Shown here one piece after another: positions 18,232-26,594 of a stretch of DNA of 64,000 nucleotides. Position 1 is the first letter of the stretch. Each line of letters starts with the position of its first letter. Below the pieces are notes generated by a model. It was not told the origin of the DNA, did no database searches, and saw nothing but the letters and a program-made list of their open reading frames with translations. Origin of the DNA: Comamonadaceae bacterium 2PF (lineage in GTDB: Bacteria; Pseudomonadota; Gammaproteobacteria; Burkholderiales; Burkholderiaceae_C); assembly GCA_005502875.1 (NCBI GenBank), contig SCMV01000008.1, positions 33,921 through 97,920 of the forward strand. Direction: 5' to 3'. The position numbers and the translations under genes were made by a program.

Positions 18232-19509
18232 TCAGCGAGAGGCGGCTGCGGCAGGAGACGGCGCAGCAGGAGCCGGGGCGGAGGCTGCCGAAGCTGCCGA
18301 AGCCGAGTCAACACCTTCGGCACCCGCACCACCGCCCATGCCGGCGCTCACCGGCGGCGCCTGCCACGGCACCGCCTTCACGGGGCCCTTGCCGCCGGCC
18401 ATCATGAACTTCTGAAAGCCGTCGACCATGACTTGCTCACCGGCTTGCAGGCCACCGAGCACGACCCACTGGTTGCCGCGCGCACCCCCGAGCTTGACGG
18501 GGCGAGGCGCGACAGAGCCGTCCTGCGCCACCACCAGCACCGTGTCGGCCTGGGCGCCGCGTGTGACGGCCTGCTGCGGCAGCAGCACGCCGCCATCGAC
18601 CTGCGCCTGCTCCAGGCGCACGCGCACGTACATGCCGGGCAGCAGCAGGCCTTGCGGGTTGGGCAGCTCAGCGCGCAGCGACACCTGGCCCGAGGTGCTG
18701 TCCACGCTCAGGTCGGCAAACAGCAGTCGGCCGGGCAGCGGGTACTCGCGGCCATCGTCGAGCACCACGCGCACCTCGGCGGCGTTGGCACCTGCCTTCT
18801 TGAGCGCACCGGCCTGCAAGGCCTGGCGCAGCTTGAGCACCTCGGTGGCCGACTGCGTGAAGTTCACGTACAGCGGGTGCACCTGCTGGATCAAAGCCAG
18901 TTGCGTGACCTCGCCCTGCCCCACCAACGCGCCTTCGGTGACCAGGGCACGGCCGATGCGACCCGAGATGGGCGCCGTGACGCTGGCGTAGCCCAGGTTG
19001 ATGCGCGCGGTCTGCAGCGCGGCTTTGGCGGCGGCGACGTCGGCCTGGGCGGCGCGCTGGCTCACCTGGGCGTTGAGGAACTCCTGAGGGCTGATGGCCT
19101 TGGCGGCCTGCAGCGGCTCGTAGCGCTGCACCAGGGCGGTGGTCTGGGCCAGGTTGGCTTCGGCGCGGGCCAGCGTGGCCTGGGCGCTTTCGACCGTGGC
19201 CTGGTAGGTGGCCGCATCGATCTGGAACAGGGGCTGACCGGCCTTGACGTCGGCGCCTTCGGTGAACAGGCGTTTTTGCAGGATGCCGGCCACGCGTGCG
19301 CGGACCTGGGCGGTGCGCAGGGCTTCGAGGCGGCCCGGCAGCTCGGCCATCAGGGGCACTTCACCAGGTTGCACGGTGACCACGCCAACCGGCAGCGCAG
19401 GTGGCGCGGAACCGGCAGCGGCCTGCTGACCGCCCTCCTGCTTGCCGCAAGCCGAAAACAAAGCGGCTGCAGCCACCAGAGACACCCACATGCCCAAACG
19501 TCGCGTCAT
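18232..19509 (-). CDS. RND efflux periplasmic adaptor lipoprotein (AcrA/MexA type)
   Basis: A 425-residue membrane-fusion protein anchored by the lipobox FSAC to the inner membrane and linking pump to channel. Order of parts: barrel-sandwich/lipoyl halves (GRLEALRTAQVRARVAGIL, and VTAPISGRIGRALVTEGALV), a helical hairpin between them (about residues 95-170), beta-barrel (LYVNFTQSATEVLKL) and a proximal domain. The tail is Ala/Pro/Ser-rich. ATG at 19509 is preferred because it begins the signal peptide; the ribosome site GAGGTGACC is just upstream and lies next to a palindromic operator-like site at 19520-19543. First gene of the efflux operon. Confidence 0.95.
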   Translation of the reverse strand: MTRRLGMWVSLVAAAALFSACGKQEGGQQAAAGSAPPALPVGVVTVQPGEVPLMAELPGRLEALRTAQVRARVAGILQKRLFTEGADVKAGQPLFQIDAATYQATVESAQATLARAEANLAQTTALVQRYEPLQAAKAISPQEFLNAQVSQRAAQADVAAAKAALQTARINLGYASVTAPISGRIGRALVTEGALVGQGEVTQLALIQQVHPLYVNFTQSATEVLKLRQALQAGALKKAGANAAEVRVVLDDGREYPLPGRLLFADLSVDSTSGQVSLRAELPNPQGLLLPGMYVRVRLEQAQVDGGVLLPQQAVTRGAQADTVLVVAQDGSVAPRPVKLGGARGNQWVVLGGLQAGEQVMVDGFQKFMMAGGKGPVKAVPWQAPPVSAGMGGGAGAEGVDSASAASAASAPAPAAPSPAAAASR

Positions 19510-19519
19510 GGTCACCTCG

Positions 19520-19543
19520 ACAATTACTTGCCTAGTCAATTGT
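19520..19543 (-). promoter_or_regulatory. MarR-type operator-like palindrome before the efflux operon
   Basis: Arms ACAATT and AATTGT flank a core TTGCCTAGTCAA that is itself a palindrome of form TTGnCTAGnCAA around CTAG. The site ends 11 bases before the adaptor ATG. Palindromes of this form upstream of efflux genes are typical of MarR/SlyA-family repressor sites; no such regulator gene is in the window. Function is inference. Confidence 0.5.
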
Positions 19544-19605
19544 TAGCCTGCCAATGTACCCACAAATGGCAGAGGGTTCGTGAAAGCTGGCGGAAAAACC
19601 CCGCC

Positions 19606-20274
19606 TCAGGCTGGGGCCAATGCGCCGTCGGACGATTCGTCCAGCGCACCGCCACTGGCCGCCAGGTGGCCGTCGTCGGCCCAGCCCACCATGGTCAGGC
19701 CATCGGGGCTGTAGAGCAGGCGGTTGATGGTGGCGTTGCCGATGGTCCAGCTGCGCGGCGCCGTCAGGTCGATGCCATTGGCCGCGCGGTAGAAGCAATC
19801 GAGCACGCCACCGTGGGCCACGACGACGATGGTCTGGCCCAGGTGGCGCTGCGCCAGGCGCACCAGGGTGCCGACGCAGCGTTCGTGGAACTCGGTGAGG
19901 GTTTCGCCACCGACGGGGCCATAGGCCGGGTCGCGCTGCTTCCAGCGCCGAGCCTGATCGGGCCAGCGGCTGTGGATCTCTTCGTGGGTGAGGCCTTCGA
20001 GCTCACCGAAGTGACGCTCGCGCAGGCGATCGTCGAGCCGAACCGCCACGCCTGCCGCACGACCGATGGCTTGCGCCGTCAGGTGAGCGCGCTGGAGGTC
20101 GCTGCTGTAGATGGCCTCGATGGCCTCTTGCGCCACCGCCGCCCCCACCCGCTCGGCCTGCCACAGACCGGTGTCGTTGAGCGGGATGTCGGTGTGCCCC
20201 TGGATGCGGGCCTCGCGGTTCCAGGCGGTTTCGCCATGGCGAACAGCGATGAGTCGGGTGACGGCGTCGGTCAT
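19606..20274 (-). CDS. Histidine phosphatase family protein (phosphoglycerate mutase-like)
   Basis: A 222-residue member of the branch-1 histidine phosphatases. The phospho-acceptor motif is LIAVRHGETAWNREARIQGH. The proton-donor glutamate lies in RDRRLRE-like HFGELEGLTHEEI, and the second histidine in VVVAHGGVLDCFYR. Length and motifs match GpmB/CobC-type phosphatases rather than true glycolytic mutase; substrate is unknown. The ATG at 20274 is chosen over upstream frames because the protein's conserved part starts right after. It lies downstream of the DUF1840 gene on the same strand. Confidence 0.9.
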   Translation of the reverse strand: MTDAVTRLIAVRHGETAWNREARIQGHTDIPLNDTGLWQAERVGAAVAQEAIEAIYSSDLQRAHLTAQAIGRAAGVAVRLDDRLRERHFGELEGLTHEEIHSRWPDQARRWKQRDPAYGPVGGETLTEFHERCVGTLVRLAQRHLGQTIVVVAHGGVLDCFYRAANGIDLTAPRSWTIGNATINRLLYSPDGLTMVGWADDGHLAASGGALDESSDGALAPA

Positions 20275-20335
20275 GCCGGCATCATGCACCAGGCATGCTG
20301 CACTGCACAAGATCGGGTTTTTCAGACGCGAAAGC

Positions 20336-20713
20336 TCACACGCCCCAGACGATGGGCTTGCCACCAGCCTGGGCCTGCTCGATCAGGCGGATGAAGGGCG
20401 CGGCGCGCTGGCGCAGGCTGACGGGCTCGTCCTGGAAACCGACGGGGGGCTTGTCGTCCTGGCGCCGTTCGGCGTCGTGGGCATGCGCGCCATCGCTGGC
20501 ACGAGCGGCTTCGGACGCAGCGGGTGAGTCAGGCGCACCGGGCAGCTGATCGGGCTCGAGTGCGCGGAAGGTGGACAGGGCTCGCGGCATGTCGGCCACC
20601 TCGAGGATGCCTGGCTCTGCTGCGGTCTTGCCCAGCAGTTTCAACAAGGCTTCGGCGTGCGCCGAGAGCATCACGAGGTTGCCGGTGGCCTGGGATTTGA
20701 AGGTGACTGGCAT
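20336..20713 (-). CDS. DUF1840 domain protein
   Basis: A 125-residue cytoplasmic protein of a family common in betaproteobacteria with no assigned role. It starts MPVTFKSQATGNLVMLSAHA, contains the AAEPGILEVADMPRAL segment and ends with a conserved tail VSLRQRAAPFIRLIEQAQ followed by the tripeptide-rich IVWGV. A variable Ala/Asp/Arg-rich linker connects the halves. No signal peptide. It lies between the coiled-coil protein of the ExbB-type operon and the phosphatase gene, all in one direction. Confidence 0.8.
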   Translation of the reverse strand: MPVTFKSQATGNLVMLSAHAEALLKLLGKTAAEPGILEVADMPRALSTFRALEPDQLPGAPDSPAASEAARASDGAHAHDAERRQDDKPPVGFQDEPVSLRQRAAPFIRLIEQAQAGGKPIVWGV

Positions 20714-20775
20714 GTGGCCATTGTGCGCCGACTTGAAGGCTTGTGACGTGCACACCAACGGCTGCCACGCTGGCT

Positions 20776-21444
20776 TCATGGCGGGGGCAAGCGGTCTTGC
20801 TGATGAAAGCGCGCGGCGTTGAGCCGGTCCAGCCACTTCTCGCTGATGTTCTCGACCTCCACCAGGCCAAAGCCCAGCACCACCGCCTGCTGTGCGGCGG
20901 TTTCGGCAGGCTTGCGGCTGCGGTACATCTCCACCACGGCCACACCGGTGTCGTAGAGCTGCTGGTTGCGCTCTTGCAGGACGCGCTGGCGCTGCTCGCT
21001 GGCTTCGAGCAGTTGGCTGACGGCCCTGAGGCTGCGCTGACCTTCAGTCAATTCCTTGGCTCGAAGGGCCTGCTGCGCCTTGGCTTGCGCCAGCTGCTGC
21101 TGCAGGGCTTCGAGTTCGCCTTCGAGTTGCTTGACGCGGCCCTGGGATTGGCGCGACTGGGCCTGGGCACTGGCCAGCAAGCCCGATGACTTCTGGGCTT
21201 CGGCCTTGTCCTTGAGCGCCGCGTCGCGATCGGTGGCGCATTGCGCGCGCTCGCGCTGCAACGTGGCGACCTCGTCCTGTGCGGCCCGCAGCGCCAGCTG
21301 TGCGCGGCGCAGCGCTTCTTTCTCGCGGCTGCCTTTGTCCTGGGCCCAGCCTGTTGAGGCGAGCGCGCAGGACGCCAGCACCAGCGCAGTCATCAGCCTC
21401 GGGCGCCACCGCCTGATCGCGGTGTGATGGGGGTGTGCGTTCAT
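20776..21444 (-). CDS. Exported coiled-coil protein, last gene of the ExbB-type operon
   Basis: A 222-residue protein with an N-terminal signal peptide (hydrophobic LMTALVLASCALASTGWAQ). A long heptad-rich coiled coil at about residues 40-165 follows (for example AQSRQSQGRVKQLEGELEAL). A C-terminal segment conserved in appearance reads QLYDTGVAVVEMYRSRKPAE. It resembles periplasmic coiled-coil partners found with TonB/ExbB-type clusters; I do not recognise a named family. It starts 13 bases after the putative porin stop, so it is cotranscribed with it. A role in bridging the inner-membrane complex to the porin is speculation. Confidence 0.75.
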   Translation of the reverse strand: MNAHPHHTAIRRWRPRLMTALVLASCALASTGWAQDKGSREKEALRRAQLALRAAQDEVATLQRERAQCATDRDAALKDKAEAQKSSGLLASAQAQSRQSQGRVKQLEGELEALQQQLAQAKAQQALRAKELTEGQRSLRAVSQLLEASEQRQRVLQERNQQLYDTGVAVVEMYRSRKPAETAAQQAVVLGFGLVEVENISEKWLDRLNAARFHQQDRLPPP

Positions 21445-21457
21445 GTCGAGGCTCCGA

Positions 21458-23206
21458 TCAGAAACGCGAGTTCAGCTCCACCTGCAGCACGTCGACGCGC
21501 TGGCGGATGCTGCTGAGGTTGGGCACCTCGGCGCCGTCGCTGAGCGTCTCGGTGCGGCCGTCGGTGAGGTTGCGGGTGCTGGTCAGGCGCAGGCCCAGCG
21601 AGGTGCGCGGGCCCACGTAGTAGGCCCCGCCCAGCGTCCAGCCCACGTAGTTGGTGCCGCCCAGGTGCCAGGTGGTGTCGGTGAAGGCGTCGACCCAGGC
21701 GTCGCGCTCGAAACGGCGCCAGCCGAGGTACGCGGACCAGTCGCCCAGCAGCTCCTGCTTGGTCGAGCCGATCTGCGCGCGCGCTTGCCAGGCGTTGGTC
21801 TTTTTGGCCAAGTCGATGTTGGCGCCGGGTTGGGCGCGGCGGCGGATGTCGGCCTGGCTGAAGCCGGTGTTGTGGATGAAGTCGGCGCTGATGCGCATGC
21901 TCAGGCCTTCGAAACCCTGGTGGTTGTAGGCCGCACTCAAGGTCAAGGGCCTGAACTTGCTGGCCAGGCCCCAAACGGGCGCCACCGCCGTGGCTGAACC
22001 CGCAGCAGCCACCGGTTGGTTGATGCGGATGAGCGTGTTGCCGCGCTGGCGAACGGCCTTTTTGTATTCGCTGGAGAGGTAGCTCTTGTCGGCCGCGCTG
22101 AAGGTGTTGGCCGTGTCCCGGTACATCGGGTCGAAGTTGCCTTCGATGTTGTTGAAGTCGTAGTAGCCCAGGCCGATGTCGAACTGGCTGCTGGCGTCGG
22201 GCTTGAAGATGGCGCCCACCTGAGCGCCATACAGCCAGGCATCGGCCGCGTCGCTTTGGAACTCGCTGAGCGGGAAGGCGCCGGCGTTGACGAACACCTT
22301 GTTGGCGTCGTTGAAGGCGTGCGTGGCTTTGACGGCCACGCCATCGAAGTTCATGTCGTCGGGCCAGATGAGGTCGCCACCGAAGTAGGGGCTGCTGAAG
22401 CGCCCAACGGTGGCCGTGACGTCGGGCTGGTGCGGCGTCCACTGGATCCAGGCGCGGTCGAGCAGCACGCTGTATTTGCTGAAGTTGCCGTTGCTGCCGC
22501 CCAGGGTCTGCGAGGTGGACAACGCTTGCGCGTTGCCCGTGCTCAGGCGCAAGCCGGTCTTGAAGCCGAAGGCCAGGTCGCTGGTCAGGCCGAAACGGGC
22601 GCGCAGGGTCATGCGGTCGCGGCGGTCCTGGGTGTTGGTCAGGTCAGGCGACCAGGCGATGGGGCCCTCGTAAGCGGCGTCGTTCTGGAAGGCCAGGCCT
22701 TCGCCTTCGGCGGCCGAGACGTTGCGGCGGTCCCAGTCTTCCGACTGCAGGCGAAAGCGCACGTCGCCTTCGAAGTTGATGCGCCGCGCCCAGGCGGGCA
22801 GCGCACCCGGCTCGCCCCATCGCTCGGAGCGGGCCTGGTTGAGCACTTCTTGCTTGATCTCGTCACGCATCTGGTTGCGCAGCGACTCGGGCACGTAGGG
22901 CACGCGGATGACGCCGCCGCGCGGGGCCCCGGCGGTGGCGGGTGCGGGTGCAGCTTGCTGCGCCGATGCAGCGTCGGCCGGCGCGGCATCTTGCTGGGCT
23001 TGCTTGAGCAGTTGTTCGGCCTTGTCTTGTGACAGCAGGCCGCCATCGACCAACAGCTTGATGAGGTTGAGCGTGGTGCCGCGCAGTCGCTCGAGCTCAG
23101 CACGCTCGTTGGCCACGGCCGGGGCAGACAAGAGGCCGCACAGCAGGGCCGCCGCCACGGTGATGGGCCTCATGCCGAGGCGACGGGTGGAGATGACTTC
23201 AGGCAT
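21458..23206 (-). CDS. Putative outer-membrane porin with N-terminal coiled coil
   Basis: A 582-residue exported protein. A signal peptide ends near APAVANERAE. A helical segment (LLVDGGLLSQDKAEQLLKQA) and an Ala/Pro linker then precede a beta-barrel of alternating residues. Barrel signs include INFEGDVRFRLQSEDWDRRN, LTLRARFGLTSDL and the C-terminal phenylalanine (VLQVELNSRF) recognised by the Bam machine. The layout fits the 'putative porin' (Porin_5-like) family. The start could also be the ATG at 23173. It lies between the TonB-like gene and the coiled-coil gene in a probable six-gene operon, so it may be the outer-membrane partner of the ExbB/ExbD/TonB module. Confidence 0.85.
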   Translation of the reverse strand: MPEVISTRRLGMRPITVAAALLCGLLSAPAVANERAELERLRGTTLNLIKLLVDGGLLSQDKAEQLLKQAQQDAAPADAASAQQAAPAPATAGAPRGGVIRVPYVPESLRNQMRDEIKQEVLNQARSERWGEPGALPAWARRINFEGDVRFRLQSEDWDRRNVSAAEGEGLAFQNDAAYEGPIAWSPDLTNTQDRRDRMTLRARFGLTSDLAFGFKTGLRLSTGNAQALSTSQTLGGSNGNFSKYSVLLDRAWIQWTPHQPDVTATVGRFSSPYFGGDLIWPDDMNFDGVAVKATHAFNDANKVFVNAGAFPLSEFQSDAADAWLYGAQVGAIFKPDASSQFDIGLGYYDFNNIEGNFDPMYRDTANTFSAADKSYLSSEYKKAVRQRGNTLIRINQPVAAAGSATAVAPVWGLASKFRPLTLSAAYNHQGFEGLSMRISADFIHNTGFSQADIRRRAQPGANIDLAKKTNAWQARAQIGSTKQELLGDWSAYLGWRRFERDAWVDAFTDTTWHLGGTNYVGWTLGGAYYVGPRTSLGLRLTSTRNLTDGRTETLSDGAEVPNLSSIRQRVDVLQVELNSRF

Positions 23207-23244
23207 GGTGATCAATCGTTCAGGGAGGTGATTCAGGTGGGCAC

Positions 23245-23946
23245 TCAACCGTTGAGCGGGTTCACGGACAGGCGCATCTCCAGCGGCTGAGGCAAGCCTG
23301 CTGGCGGCACGAGCCGAAAGCCTTTGCTGATGTCCTGCATCGCGGCACGAACCTGGTTTTGTGCCGCAGCGTCGGTGAGGCCGGCGATCTCGTAACGGTC
23401 GATGCGACCGGATGCGTCGATCCAGATCTGCAGCCTGGCACCCAGGCGGATGACGTCGCGAGCCAGCGTGCGATCGAGCTCGGCGCGCAAGACCTGCTGC
23501 GCGCTCTTGGCGTAAAAGTTGAACTTGGCGCGATCGCCCGCCGAAGGCGCGGAGGCCCCATTGCCCGCGCCGATGGCGCCGCCCTTGTAGTCGCTGCTGA
23601 CGTTGCCGGCCGAGAAGGCGCTGGGGCCGTCGCCTGCGGCGCCTTCCATCTTCAGCTGCTGCACCTCAGGCGGGGCTTCGGCCACCTTGGGTTGGTCTTG
23701 CGGCTGCGGGGTGTTGTCCTGGGGCTTGGGCTCGGGCGGCTTTTCCTGCTTGGGCGGAGGCGGTGGAGGCGTGTCGGGCAGCACCGAGATCTTGACCGTC
23801 TGCCGCTTGGGTGCGGTGGGGCCGGAGCCCATCAGGCTGTACACCAGAACGACCGCGCCGATCAGGCCCAGGGTGATGCCGCCGGGAACGATGAAGCGTG
23901 CCAGGCCGGTCTTTTGATCGTCGTCGTTGGAAGCGTTGAGCGACAT
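23245..23946 (-). CDS. TonB-like energy transducer
   Basis: A 233-residue protein with a short cytoplasmic N-terminus, one membrane span (about 17-38, VPGGITLGLIGAVVLVYSL), a proline/glutamate/lysine-rich periplasmic spacer (PPPPPPKQEKPPEPKP) and a C-terminal TonB-type domain (FYAKSAQQVLRAELDR, LQIWIDASGRIDRYEIAGLT). This is the layout of proteins that pass proton-motive energy from ExbB/ExbD to the outer membrane. Its ATG at 23946 starts 2 bases beyond the exbD stop and the porin gene follows after 38 bases. Confidence 0.88.
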   Translation of the reverse strand: MSLNASNDDDQKTGLARFIVPGGITLGLIGAVVLVYSLMGSGPTAPKRQTVKISVLPDTPPPPPPKQEKPPEPKPQDNTPQPQDQPKVAEAPPEVQQLKMEGAAGDGPSAFSAGNVSSDYKGGAIGAGNGASAPSAGDRAKFNFYAKSAQQVLRAELDRTLARDVIRLGARLQIWIDASGRIDRYEIAGLTDAAAQNQVRAAMQDISKGFRLVPPAGLPQPLEMRLSVNPLNG

Positions 23947-23948
23947 GT

Positions 23949-24350
23949 TCAGGCCCCGATGCGCGAGGTGACCAGGCCCATGGACACCTCCAGCTTGTTG
24001 CACAGGTCAATCACGGTGACCACCTCGGCGTAGTGCGAACGGGCGTCGCCCTTGATGGCCACGCTCATCTTCGGGTCGCGCTGTTTGGCCTGCAGCAGCT
24101 CGCTTTCAAGCTGCTGCACGCTCACGGGCACGCCATTGAGCAGCAGCTGCCCACCCGGCATCACCTGCACCACCTTGAGGTCGTGCTTTTCGGTGCTGGG
24201 GGTGTTGCTGGGCTTGGGCATGCTGATGCTCAAGCCCTGCACCGAGGCGGTCGTCATCAGGATGAAGACGACCAGCAGCACGTAGGCAAGGTCGAGCATC
24301 GGCGTGACGTTGATGCTGTCGTAGGGTTTGGTTTCGTCTTGGACTTGCAT
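23949..24350 (-). CDS. exbD: ExbD/TolR-family protein (second copy)
   Basis: A 133-residue biopolymer-transport protein with one N-terminal membrane span. The protonatable aspartate lies in NVTPMLDLAYVLLVVFILMT, followed by a periplasmic domain with GGQLLLNGVPVSVQQLE and KGDARSHYAEVVTVIDLC. It differs from the copy directly upstream mainly in the periplasmic part, as expected for two non-equivalent subunits of one motor. It lies 17 bases after that copy's stop and 2 bases before the TonB-like gene. Confidence 0.92.
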   Translation of the reverse strand: MQVQDETKPYDSINVTPMLDLAYVLLVVFILMTTASVQGLSISMPKPSNTPSTEKHDLKVVQVMPGGQLLLNGVPVSVQQLESELLQAKQRDPKMSVAIKGDARSHYAEVVTVIDLCNKLEVSMGLVTSRIGA

Positions 24351-24367
24351 GGCCTGCCTTCACTGCC

Positions 24368-24775
24368 TCATTGCGCGCGTTTGGTGGCCAGGCCGATTTC
24401 GGTGATGTCCAGGCGCTTGGCGATCTCCAGCACCTGCATGACCTTGTCGTACTGGGCGGCCGCGTCGGCCTTGAGCACGACGGGCAGCGCCGGGTTGGCG
24501 GCCTTGTGCTGGGCCAGGCTGGCTTGCAGCTCATCCAGGCTGACCGGGTAGGCGTCCAGGTACACCTGGCCATCGGCGGTGATGGTGATGCCCTTGGTCT
24601 GCGGCTTGGCCAGGTTGTTGGCGGCCTGCGTGAGCGGGCTGTTGACCTTCACGCCCTGCACCGAGGCGGTCGTCATGATGATGAAGACCACCAGCAGCAC
24701 GTAGGCGAGGTCGAGCATGGGCGTGACGTTGATGTCGTCGTACGCCTGCAGGTCGCCTTTGACGTCACCGGCCAT
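24368..24775 (-). CDS. exbD: ExbD/TolR-family protein (first copy)
   Basis: A 135-residue single-span protein, the partner of the proton channel encoded upstream. The membrane segment again reads NVTPMLDLAYVLLVVFIIMT with the conserved Asp. The periplasmic domain has GQVYLDAYPVSLDELQASLA and LKADAAAQYDKVMQVLEIAK. It starts 1 base past the stop of the DUF2341-ExbB gene. Two consecutive exbD copies behind one exbB are common in systems dedicated to a specific substrate. Confidence 0.92.
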   Translation of the reverse strand: MAGDVKGDLQAYDDINVTPMLDLAYVLLVVFIIMTTASVQGVKVNSPLTQAANNLAKPQTKGITITADGQVYLDAYPVSLDELQASLAQHKAANPALPVVLKADAAAQYDKVMQVLEIAKRLDITEIGLATKRAQ

Positions 24776-24776
24776 G

Positions 24777-26474
24777 TCAGCGCGCTCCGTGGGTTTCGGC
24801 CACGCGGGTGACGAACTCGTCGACAAAGATGCCCATGTCCGACGAGATGTTCTTGATGCGAGCGGCCAGGTAGTTGTAGCCAAACAGCGCCGGGATGGCG
24901 ACGGCCAGGCCGGCCACGGTGGCCAGCAGCGCCGCTGCGATGCCGGGGGCGATGGCGTTGACGTTGACGTCGCCGGCTGCTGCGATGGCCGCGAAAGTGA
25001 TCATCACACCCACCACGGTGCCCAGCAGGCCCAGGAAGGGACCGCCTGAGATGGCGATGGTCAGCAACACGATCTTGCTGTTGAGGGTGTGGCTTTCGCG
25101 GATGAGGTCGGCGTCAACCGCGGCCTTGACGGCGTCGATGGAGGCACCGGAGAGCTTGGGCGCACCGGCTTGGCCCACCTCGCGCTTTTTCAGCTCGCGC
25201 AGGCCGGCCTGGTACAGGCGCGCGAGCTGCGAGTGCTTCATGCCTGTGGTCTCGACGGCAAGCACGTCTTTGGCGTTGCGGAAGTTCTCGAGGAACTTCA
25301 GGTTGTCCTTGTCGGCGCGACCGACCAGCACGGCCTTGTCCCACATCACCCAGGCGGCGATGACGAACATGACGGCCAGGATGACGATGACGACCCAGGC
25401 GTCGACCGTGAGGTTGTCGACCAGGATGGCGAAGTGGCCGGCCTCGCCGTGGCCTTCACCGGCTTCGGCGGTCTCAGGCGTCTGGGTGTTGGCCAACACC
25501 AGCTTGGCGTCGGCGCTCTGAGCGGCGTGGGCGAACTTCAACCAGTCGGCGCTGCGCACGGAGGTGGCCACTTCCAGCTGGTCCACCAGGCCGCTCAGGC
25601 CCTGGCCCACGGACACCGGGCCTTCGATGGGCGTGACCGCAGCGGGCACGTCGGCCTGTGCGGCTTGCGCACCGTTGATGTAGAGGGTGAGCTTGCCGTT
25701 GCCCACGGTGACCGCCAGGTGAGCCCAGGCCGAAGGGGGCAGCTCGCCACCCGATGCCACGACCGCGTCGAGTTGCGCGAAGGCTTTGCCGCCATCGAGG
25801 TTCAAGCTCAGCGCGCCTTGCTTGAACAAGGTGCCGGTGAGCGCCTCGGGCTTGAACCACAGGCTGACGCTGTAGGGGCCGCTGCCTGCAGCCTTGAGCT
25901 TGTCGGAGGACCACTGGAGCGGCTCGCCATCGAGGCGAGCGGCCACGCCGATCAGGCCGTTGACCTCGCGCACCACGGGGCCTGACGATGCGATCTGACC
26001 CGATGCGTCGGTGGCGGGCTCGCCTGCTTTGCCCGCGAAGGTGATGGCAGCGGCCATGGCGCCATCGAACAACGCAGGGCTGGTGGCTTCGGCTGCGGCG
26101 GCTTCGTTGCCCGCGTAGACATGCACGACGTTCTTGTCGGTGCCCGGCAGGGTGTTGGGCAGTTGAACCCAGACCACGGCCAATTCGTTGGCGCCGTCAA
26201 AACGTTCGACCCAGAACTTCAGGGGCGTCTTGTCGTCGGCGGCGACCACGCGCAGGTCGGTGCCATCGGGCTTGGCGCCCAGGAAGTCGAAGTTGCCCGA
26301 ATGCAGGCGCACCGGCACCACGACACCGGACAGGGCCTCTTTGGTTTCAACGCCGGCGGCGGTGGTGTTGAGGACCACCTTGGTGCGCTGCGTGTAGTCG
26401 GCGTTCCACCAGGCCTGGGCGGCGCCGGGGAACAGCGCGGCGGCAGCGAGAAGGGACAGAAGGTGTTTGCGCAT
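24777..26474 (-). CDS. DUF2341-LamG-ExbB fusion: proton-channel subunit with periplasmic binding domains
   Basis: A 565-residue fusion protein. Residues 1-21 are a signal peptide; 22 to about 130 match a DUF2341-type domain (WWNADYTQRTKVVLNTTAAG, FWVERFDGANELAVVWVQLP). About 140-330 look like a LamG/concanavalin-like jelly roll (GPYSVSLWFKPEAL, KLTLYINGAQAAQAD). Then follow three membrane spans at about 360-378, 468-497 and 508-532 in MotA/TolQ/ExbB style (GGPFLGLLGTVVGVMITFAA, APGIAAALLATVAGLAVAIP). The channel subunit thus carries its own large periplasmic, perhaps carbohydrate-binding, region. Start could also be the ATG at 26486. First gene of the operon with two exbD, tonB-like, porin and coiled-coil genes. 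Confidence 0.88.
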   Translation of the reverse strand: MRKHLLSLLAAAALFPGAAQAWWNADYTQRTKVVLNTTAAGVETKEALSGVVVPVRLHSGNFDFLGAKPDGTDLRVVAADDKTPLKFWVERFDGANELAVVWVQLPNTLPGTDKNVVHVYAGNEAAAAEATSPALFDGAMAAAITFAGKAGEPATDASGQIASSGPVVREVNGLIGVAARLDGEPLQWSSDKLKAAGSGPYSVSLWFKPEALTGTLFKQGALSLNLDGGKAFAQLDAVVASGGELPPSAWAHLAVTVGNGKLTLYINGAQAAQADVPAAVTPIEGPVSVGQGLSGLVDQLEVATSVRSADWLKFAHAAQSADAKLVLANTQTPETAEAGEGHGEAGHFAILVDNLTVDAWVVIVILAVMFVIAAWVMWDKAVLVGRADKDNLKFLENFRNAKDVLAVETTGMKHSQLARLYQAGLRELKKREVGQAGAPKLSGASIDAVKAAVDADLIRESHTLNSKIVLLTIAISGGPFLGLLGTVVGVMITFAAIAAAGDVNVNAIAPGIAAALLATVAGLAVAIPALFGYNYLAARIKNISSDMGIFVDEFVTRVAETHGAR

Positions 26475-26520
26475 GGTTGGCGTCATCCAGATCAATTCAA
26501 TTCAGGGGAGGTGTCACACC

Positions 26521-26553
26521 GCCGGGTCCGTCGGGATCACGGACAAACCCGGC
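26521..26553. terminator. Bulged hairpin between the adhesin and the ExbB-type operon
   Basis: GCCGGGTCCG can pair with CGGACAAACCCGGC (four-base bulge, 9-base loop) in the 108-base gap after the adhesin stop. No T-run follows. It could be a weak terminator or a partial attenuator separating the two-partner secretion operon from the ExbB-type operon. Confidence 0.3.
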
Positions 26554-26594
26554 ATGTTCGCGTGTTCACGTGACAGCATCACGACAGGTTCGCG

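Noticed and set aside
14964..18407. Very long open frame on the plus strand opposite the RND pump (more than 1100 codons) and a similar 1000-codon frame opposite the giant adhesin
   Set aside because: These are antisense shadows caused by high GC codon bias; their products are His/Arg/Gln-rich without any domain, while the minus-strand products have clear motifs.
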